The notes below the pieces were generated by a model, which was given only the letters and a program-made list of their open reading frames with translations, did no database searches and was not told the DNA's origin. DNA of 64,000 nt from Coenobita brevimanus. Lineage: Eukaryota > Arthropoda > Malacostraca > Decapoda > Coenobitidae. Location of the stretch: NCBI GenBank assembly GCA_032717465.1, contig CM064658.1, forward strand, positions 6,798,001-6,862,000, written 5' to 3'. The position numbers and the translations under genes were made by a program. The number at the start of each line of letters is the position of its first letter. Position 1 is the stretch's first letter. Positions 57,678 to 64,000 of the stretch are shown one piece after another.

Positions 57678-58449
57678 CGGTATATATTAATCCTCTTGCA
57701 ACCTTTCCATCCCCTTTGTATGGACTGCTTCCTCCTGACCTTCTCTCCTTCAATTATCCATTGCATTTGTACCCTGACTTTCACCACCACCAAGTGGTGG
57801 TCAGAAAGTCCACATCCCCAACCTCCAACGTAGGCGCTAAATCCAGCACATATCGTCTCATTCCCTCATTCACACACACATAATCAATCATTGCCTTTCA
57901 TTCATTCAGTTCACCACCCACCCTTCTCATCACTTGCCACTAATACCTGTGGATAATTTTGTGCCTAAAGAGAGTACCGGTACTGGCTATCACCAACCCC
58001 CTCCCTGAACAAATGTACACTAAAGCACTTACCTTTCACAACCACTTCTCCAGGTACACCCCACTCACCAAAAACTTCATTCACCTTCACATTCCCTGCT
58101 TTTCCATTCATATCTCCAATCAACAACACTCTCACTCCTCTCAGACTTTTCTATGCACGCTTCCACATTTGCCCAGAGCTCTCCTTTCATTTGTTCGCAT
58201 GGCCTTCTGTTGGGGCATATACGTAGACAATCGTCCACGCTTGTATTCCTACTTTCAATCCTACCTACATAAAACTTGAACCAACTGATTGATACTTCTA
58301 TGTTCTTCCATCTCTTGCACACAACAATACATACACCCTCCTTTGCCCTCTCATTCTCACCTACTCCCACACATATGCCCAATCCATATTCCCACTCTCA
58401 CTCACCTCTCTTTTGGTATCTATAACTGTGGTAAAGTGGTTCCCATAAG

Positions 58450-58669
58450 CGTATTATCTTGGCTTACTTCTCTATGTGCATTAGAGTTGTTTTTCTTTTA
58501 AATATTCACAAAGTAAAATAAACATTAATTTTGGAAATATGTCGGTTCACTGACATTATACCACATTATACTAACCTCACACTGCATTACCATAGGACTG
58601 AAATGCTTATTCAACAACACATTCAGCAACAATATCACGAAGGTAAGGTTTGGGCTATGTAGTACGTTA

Positions 58670-58703
<34 letters not shown>

Positions 58704-60140
58704 TGACTCACTGGGCTATAAGGTTTAGTAAAAGGCTGCATATTAAGTATTTCAGCCGTGACAAACCTTAACAATAGTAGTATGCATTTTATAAAATGTT
58801 TTAGCCTACAGTATCACAGGCCAAAAGGTAAACAAAACTCTCTATCTGCATATTTGATATACATAATGATGCCGCAAAAAGGACTCGATGTTGGATGAAT
58901 GGATGGATATAAGAACTTCCACCAGAGTAAAATATGTAAAGGTATATACTGTACATACGGAAAACAGTGCTGTATAACAGATATAATCCAATCACAATAT
59001 ACAGTATATACCGTACTACCTACGCAGGATAATCATTGATTTAAATTGATTATTGTATTGACCTGTCTTAACCTACGGTATAAAAGCAGCACAGTCATTT
59101 ACAAATAATGAGGACTGGTTAGTTATAGTTAAATACATGGTAGGCTAATATAATTTCATCACAGTACAAAACATCCGTCATACAACATGCTGATAAGAAT
59201 AGATTAAATTCATCATTATTCGTTTCATAACCTACCGTCTGATGAGTATGGACCCACACCATTGTAGGACTACTTCAGTATGCGGGTTTTATGTACAAAA
59301 TACTTTAATTTTTAATCTACAGTACAGTAATCTGAAGTAGGCCTATGTATCACTGATGATTGTGTCATGTTTGGTGGTGTACAACAGAAATCGCATATAC
59401 CCGGTACTCATCGAAAGTACTGTAGCTCCAATACAGTATATGCATAATGTTCCTTAACCCATATTATCTATCACAGCTGATTGCAAATGTATTTGATGCT
59501 GCACATATTCTAATCACGGTAGTGCATGCACTACTCATTTTATTTCTTTCCTTTATTTGGATATTGTTTTTGCATGACAGTGACATCTTTTACTAAAATA
59601 TGATGTTAATAATGACCTGGCAACATTATGGCATTTCTCGAATCAATGCATTAAAATTTTATTCAGTACAGCTTCATTAAGTTCTCTCACTGAGCAGCTA
59701 CTCAAAATTAAATACGGAAATTAAGGTCTTGAAAAGTGTTTCTGCTTTTGAATGGAGATCTGATTCAGCAGTGGATGGATACACTAGAATTCCTTTGTAA
59801 TAAATAATGTAGGCAACAAAAGACGGTATTATCTATTAGATAATGTATTTTCTTTGTTGCATGTAAGGCGCTACAACCAATCATTAACATTATAAGAATT
59901 ATTCCTTTCATAACTAAGCCTAAGCCCTATACGTATATGCAACATTCAAATGCCCAACATGTATAGTATGCAGTAACTTAGACCAAATGCAGATAATGGT
60001 CTTCTCTCACCAGCAAAACACTGCATTTTACTGCTAGTAAAGAGGAAAGTGTGCAAGTTAGAGCTAAAAACGTCCAGTATATTACCTACCTTATTTCCAT
60101 TTATGAAAATATCCTGTATCCTCACACTGCCTCTTTCTGT
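58450..60140. other. AT-rich sequence without a recognised gene
   Basis: Only a short (CA)n at 58672-58700 stands out. TACAGTATATAC-like and ACCGGTAC words recur, but no coding region or repeat family could be supported. Confidence 0.5.
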
Positions 60141-60149
60141 TTATATCAA

Positions 60150-60410
60150 GGTATAACAACTATTTTCATAAATGGGTCAAATACATGAAAAGTAAGTAAA
60201 ACTTGCCTGAAAGCCATGACTCTCACTTGCAGACCAGTTTGCCCTTCACTTTCGTTTCCCATAATTTTCTTCTTGCTGGATGACAAATCAGAAAAGATGC
60301 ATAGAAGTCCACGAGCGTTACTGCATCCAAGTGCAGCACCATCAACCACTAATACGGTTAATAAAAGCACCAATACAGGCAACACAATACCCAATGTTCG
60401 GCGGCTACGA
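60150..60410 (-). CDS. Possible exon of a small secreted or membrane protein (uncertain)
   Basis: The minus-strand frame encodes RRTLGIVLPVLVLLLTVLVV followed by DGAALGCSNARGLLCIF and a polar stretch. This looks like a signal or anchor segment. No ATG precedes the hydrophobic run in this frame; a TGA lies ~12 codons upstream. If it is an exon, CTGCAA|GTGAGA near 60228 is a plausible donor. No homologue recognised; chance is possible. Confidence 0.25.
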
Positions 60411-60834
60411 AGTCCGGTTTGTCAACATATAATTCGGCGACTTTATTGGTATTATAAGTTCTTTGAAGTATAATGCTTATGTAGAGATGCATACTAAAAT
60501 CTTCAGTAGCACAAATTAACATATACTGCAGTTAAAGCGACATTTCATTTGTCAGTCTATTGCGTATCAAAGTAGGTGATGAGATGCAGTTTTAGACGTA
60601 TCTGCAGGGCTGTGAGAAGTTTGCACAAAAATGGCGCCATGTCGGCCGACCAATCATCAAGCAGCTGAAAATATTGGCTATCCAGTCTCTCTCTATAGGG
60701 TCTCTAACTCCCACCTACCACAAAGGCATCATATGAACAAAACCTCCTGAAGGAAGCGAGAAAAAGTTAATATGCCTATCATTCTTTCGCTGTAGAGTTT
60801 ACATACATCGACACTTGTTAGCGACTATAGTTCG

Positions 60835-61080
60835 CCTTAACTTTGCCTAGAATTTTGTCTTTTGATTATTTCACGTAGCTGTGGCACAATGAGAGACAGA
60901 AATGGCTCTAGTATACATCCTCCCCATATTACTTCTTCGTGACAATAGTTTTTACCTTAACGTTGCCCAGATTTTCATCCCACTGCTGCCTTTTTTATGT
61001 AGCCTAGTTCAGTGCCTGAAATTGATCATACAATGGCTCTATAGCGATTTTTTATAGAATATCGTGACTAGCATAATATT
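60835..61080 (+). repeat. Two family C dispersed repeats in tandem
   Basis: The first: TTATTTCACGTAGCTGTGGC and ACTTCTTCGTGACAATAG. The second, from ~60955: CCTTAACGTTGCCCAGATTT, TTCAGTGCCTGAAA and ATCGTGACTAGC. Confidence 0.65.
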
Positions 61081-61169
61081 CTTGTGTTAATCTGCCGTCA
61101 CAACTCTGTATTCAACATACAGAAATGCAAGTCAAGCTGTAATTACAGTATATGTTCATAACTCTCTCA

Positions 61170-61470
61170 CCCCTCTAGTTAATCTCTCATTCTCTTTCAC
61201 TTTCCTCGTCTCTCTCATTCTAGTCAGTCTCACTTTCTCACTCTCCTAGTAAGTCTCTCATTCTTCATTCTCTCCACACGGTTTAATCATCTCAAGATAC
61301 TTCTAACAATCTAGCACATCCACATCAACACTATACTCCTTGTCAGTCTTTCATTCTCCCTCTCTCTTGGCCAGTCTCTCATTCTCTTTCTCAGTCAGTC
61401 TCATTCTCCACCCTTTCTACATGACCACACTACCTCAAGGCATTTCTACACTAACACATGAGTAAAATCG
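61170..61470 (-). repeat. Tandem remnants of an RTE-like LINE 3' coding region
   Basis: CTCATTCTCCATCCTCTCTA-like and CATGACCACACTACCTCAAG-like words recur three to four times and match 55385-55440 of the minus-strand LINE. Confidence 0.5.
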
Positions 61471-61554
61471 TCGAACACTAGCAAGAATAAGTTGAGATCA
61501 CTTTTGTTAGAAAGTTCCCCTCCCTTCCCTACGATCTGTTGGAGAGGGATACCT

Positions 61555-61945
61555 TCTTCGGGTGGCACCAGTGCAACCAGCCGGGTATACGAAAGCCCCT
61601 AAACTTCCTACCTATCCCATAACAGGAAGATAGTGAGAATGGGTACACTCCCCGGGAATACCAACGTCCCTACACTCCCCACCAATCCCATGATAGGAGG
61701 ATGGTGCCTAAAAGTGGTGGCATCATTGTTTGCAGGCGGCTGCACTGCCCGGTTTGACCGATGTCCCTCAGTTTGGCCCCTGCCCATGGGATGAGGATGG
61801 TGGACTGCAGGAGAAGGGCAGCATCAGCCTACAGTCCACTGGGTTCATGACCGAGATGAACCTGGAGCTACAACTACTACTGCTACCTCGGATAATTATG
61901 GAAAGAGGAAATATTACTAGAACTAAACATCTGGTGTTAACCTGC
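61555..61945. repeat. Family D repeat, inverted relative to 31985-32285
   Basis: CTACACTCCCCACCAATCCC, ATGATAGGAGGATGGTGCC, GCACTGCCCGGTTTGACCGA, CAGCATCAGCCTACAGTCCA. It is followed immediately by the fourth pseudokinase copy. Confidence 0.78.
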
Positions 61946-62520
61946 GTCGTATGCTTGGAGCGACGTATACACCGGGAGACACTGGTCCGAAAGACACAGC
62001 AGGGGCACCCGTAGCTTTCCCGGCTCCATGGGATCCCAGTTTTATTTGATATCGCTCCCACTACACCACTCCCCACTCCTACTCAACGCAGTCCAGTCCT
62101 GGGATCAATACTGGTGTTCCTTGTAAGATTCCAGATGTTTCACCTCTATTGGACTGGCACACAGTTAGCGCTGTTTCCGACACATTTCTGGGTTCGTGCA
62201 TTCCTGTGTGCTCTATTACTAATTTGGCTCCTCCCCATATCAGCTGCAGAGAATCATTTCACCATCCGGCCTGAAACCCGTGAAGAATTGGGGTACAGAG
62301 GACTAGGAGGGTAAGATGGGGAGAGCGAGGACTGGACAGAGCAAGTGTCACATGACTCTGGCAAAAAAGAGAAGGGGGAGAGCAATGCTTCAAAGGCAGG
62401 TGAAAATGTGTCAGAAGAGCTGTAAGAAGAAAAGAGGCATGAGGTGAAAAGTGAGAGCTGTGAGACAGAAAAGTACCATGAACAAGAAAGGGAGGACCAC
62501 AAGAAAGATGAGAAAAATGG
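61935..62520 (+). pseudogene. Diverged fourth copy of the pseudokinase gene, N-terminal half, opposite orientation
   Basis: Translated pieces match copies 1-3 in order: LVRKTQQGHP, HGIPVL, TTPLPTPT, PVLGSILV, FHLYWTG, FWVRAFLCALL, ISAAENH, REDWTDQVSHDSG-like and GENVSEE. Stop codons and indels interrupt the frame, for example the TAG after QQGHP, a 3-nt loss near 62125, and a TAA before EEKRHEV. The acidic part fades after ~62520 and no kinase-like domain follows. Substitution density is far higher than among copies 1-3, so this is an older relative. Confidence 0.75.
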
Positions 62521-62609
62521 GTTATACTATCTGTAAACTGTTAGAAGAAAATATGAGATGTTACTCCGTCTTAAGTTCTATCTCCCCAGTATAAAAAATT
62601 ATGGCATTC

Positions 62610-63295
62610 GTGTGTGTGGTGTGTAGGGGAGAGCAGGTGGAGATTGTCAGGTGTGAAAGGATTGAACTTGCTGGTGTCTCTATTGTGTGGAAAAGTTTTG
62701 TTATTTGGGAGACATGTTATGTGCACGAGGTGGGGCTGGAGCTAGCTCTGTGGCTAGAGTGGGGAGTGACTGGAAGAAGTTCAGGGAGCTGTTGCCTCTC
62801 CTGATATTGAGAGGGCTATCCCTCTGTGCTAAGGGATTTTTGAATGCAGCATGTATTAGGAGTGTAATGCTGTATGGTAGCGAGACCTGGCAAGTAAAGA
62901 AAGAGGATATCTGCAGGCTCAAATGTACAGAAATGACAATGATTAGGTGGATGTGCAGTGCATCCCTGAGTGTAAGGCCCAGGGAAGGTAGGTTTACGAT
63001 GGAAGAGTTGAGGGGTAGGATGGAACTGGAGTATAATGTGTTGTGGTGAGGAGAGGTAGACTGAGACTGTTTGGGCATGTGCAGAGGATGGGGGATGACA
63101 ATTGGATGCAGAAAGTGAGAAGTGTGATCGTTTGGGGTAGGGCTGAGAGGGGAAGACCGAAAATGCCTGGGACAAAGTCATAGGTTGTCACCTCAGGGAT
63201 AAAAGACTGAACAGGCAGGCTGCCAGTGATCAAGCAGCATGGACAATCACATTTAGGTGACCAAGGCAGATAGATGTATGCAAGCATGCTGGAGC
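62610..63295 (+). mobile_element. LINE C-terminal fragment (third RTE-like subfamily)
   Basis: Pieces in two frames: EQVEIVRCERIELAGVSIVW and 62687-63049 with FCYLGDMLCARGGA, SVMLYGSETWQVKKEDICRL and MIRWMCSASLS, then RLFGHVQRMGDDNW. VMLYGSETW and RWMC are typical of the RT C-terminus of such elements. The 3' end matches 50490-50725. Confidence 0.82.
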
Positions 63296-63434
63296 CTTTA
63301 TAAGTGAAATGAAACTAATTAAATAGAAAAAAACATCACTGTCTCCTTTTCCTGTCCAAAGGTGGGGTGAGGTAGGGTCCAGAAAGCAAGAAAAAAAGAA
63401 AAACCTGACTGAGGAAGAATGAATCAAATGAACG

Positions 63435-63520
63435 GCCAGTGAAATAGGCCAAACAGTCATTCACTCATCATTCAAGCCCCTGGAATCCTGACCACCAAAT
63501 AATAAAAATCCTAACTATAC
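63435..63520 (-). mobile_element. 3'-end fragment of the RTE subfamily found in the 9.5-kb unit
   Basis: The minus strand reads TCCAGGGGCTTGAATGATGA followed by GTGAATGA, matching 1637-1660. Confidence 0.65.
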
Positions 63521-64000
63521 CTTTCATTTCAAGCACTGGAAAAGATCATTAAAGAAAATAGTCAACTCTCAATAATCTGTCATCACAATATCCAACCCAA
63601 GACAATATCCGGCACTTTTTGCTTGGCTCTGTTAAAGCAACGTCTGGCAAAAGTATGCAATATCAGGCTCAGAAATGGGAAGCAATTTGCCCTCCGGCTC
63701 AGACACAGGACCCAATCGGTGCATGGGCAGACCCCACAAAGTGCCAGTCAATCACAATGCATTGCGGGAGCAGCCCACCTGGTGCGCTTGCAAGCCTATT
63801 GACACTCGCTCAGTTGCACGTTGTATAATGACGACATATCTGTGTGCTCTGCTCGCAACCCAAGCAGTGGCTAACCCCTAGTGCTGTGCCTTGGTCCGTG
63901 GCTCCTCAGTGCTCTGACTACTGAATAGCGAGGACGTATCTGTGCATGTGTATCTACCCTCCACTAATGCCAGCACTAGGTGAGTACAGTATGATTATGA
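63521..64000. other. Window end; no feature recognised
   Basis: Two overlapping ~68-codon frames show no domain. CACTAGGTGAGTAC at the very end resembles CR1-type LINE tails, but too little is visible. Confidence 0.35.

Larger units (their letters stand above)
55190..58440 (-). mobile_element. RTE-like LINE, degraded, with nested insertions
   Basis: Minus-strand pieces in order: endonuclease (58382-58077 with RRPCEQMKGELWANVEACIE; ~57830-57700 with VVVKVRV), RT (56877-56629: VKKVKMGKAPGIGGVCGEML, WEEGRVPENWNSCIVILLHK), thumb (55792-55550: FKYLGSTMSKDRSLEGEV, QGRKVAGSLKAVIR, IVIPTLTYGVK) and a C-terminal LRWLGYVERMENERLTRRV piece near 55440. A SINE (56105-56295) and an (AT)n tract interrupt it. 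Many stops. It is a different subfamily from the RTE of the 9.5-kb unit. Confidence 0.83.

Noticed and set aside
63619..63881. Two overlapping ~68-codon frames near the window end
   Set aside because: No domain, no splice context and composition like the surrounding non-coding DNA.

Overview
This window is nuclear DNA of an arthropod, most likely a decapod or other malacostracan crustacean (inference). The reasons are an intron-split trypsin-like gene, RNase H-bearing I-type, RTE-type and CR1/jockey-type LINEs, tRNA-derived SINEs, and dense CT/GA, CA/GT, AT and AAT microsatellites. No prokaryotic, organellar or clear viral gene was found.

Layout. (1) 1-32057: three head-to-tail copies of a ~9.5 kb unit (offset 9476 bp between copies 1 and 2). 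Copy 1 starts inside the unit, and copy 3 ends early at ~32057. Each unit holds a dead RTE-type LINE (+), 110-bp tandem repeats, an intronless gene for a two-TM, acidic, pseudokinase-like protein (-), GTAG and 31-bp repeats, a TTA-flanked MITE inside an older repeat and, in copies 1 and 2 only, a tRNA-derived SINE. A 6.26 kb I-superfamily LINE with 12-bp target-site duplications sits in copy 2. (2) 32058-34290: old repeats and tri-/tetranucleotide tracts. (3) 34299-45069 (-): a nine-exon S1A serine protease gene whose exons join in frame to 620 residues. It has a signal peptide, an acidic propeptide, a complete trypsin-like catalytic domain and a ~200-residue strongly basic tail. Its introns hold microsatellites, tandem copies of exon edges and a LINE. 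(4) 45.1-51.3 kb: GT/GA tracts, two mutually inverted 19-bp minisatellite arrays, a ~110-bp dispersed repeat and possible HRM-like exon remnants. (5) 51.3-58.5 kb: a CR1/jockey-like LINE and a minus-strand RTE-like LINE, both with nested insertions. (6) 58.5-61.1 kb: AT-rich sequence without a clear gene. (7) 61.1-64 kb: LINE remnants and an inverted, degraded fourth copy of the pseudokinase gene.

The protease gene is the only apparently intact host gene. Pseudokinase copies 1 and 2 share two 1-nt frameshifts. Copy 3 keeps one frame for 615 codons but with two in-frame TAG codons. All coordinates and homologies come from reading the sequence by eye, with no database search.
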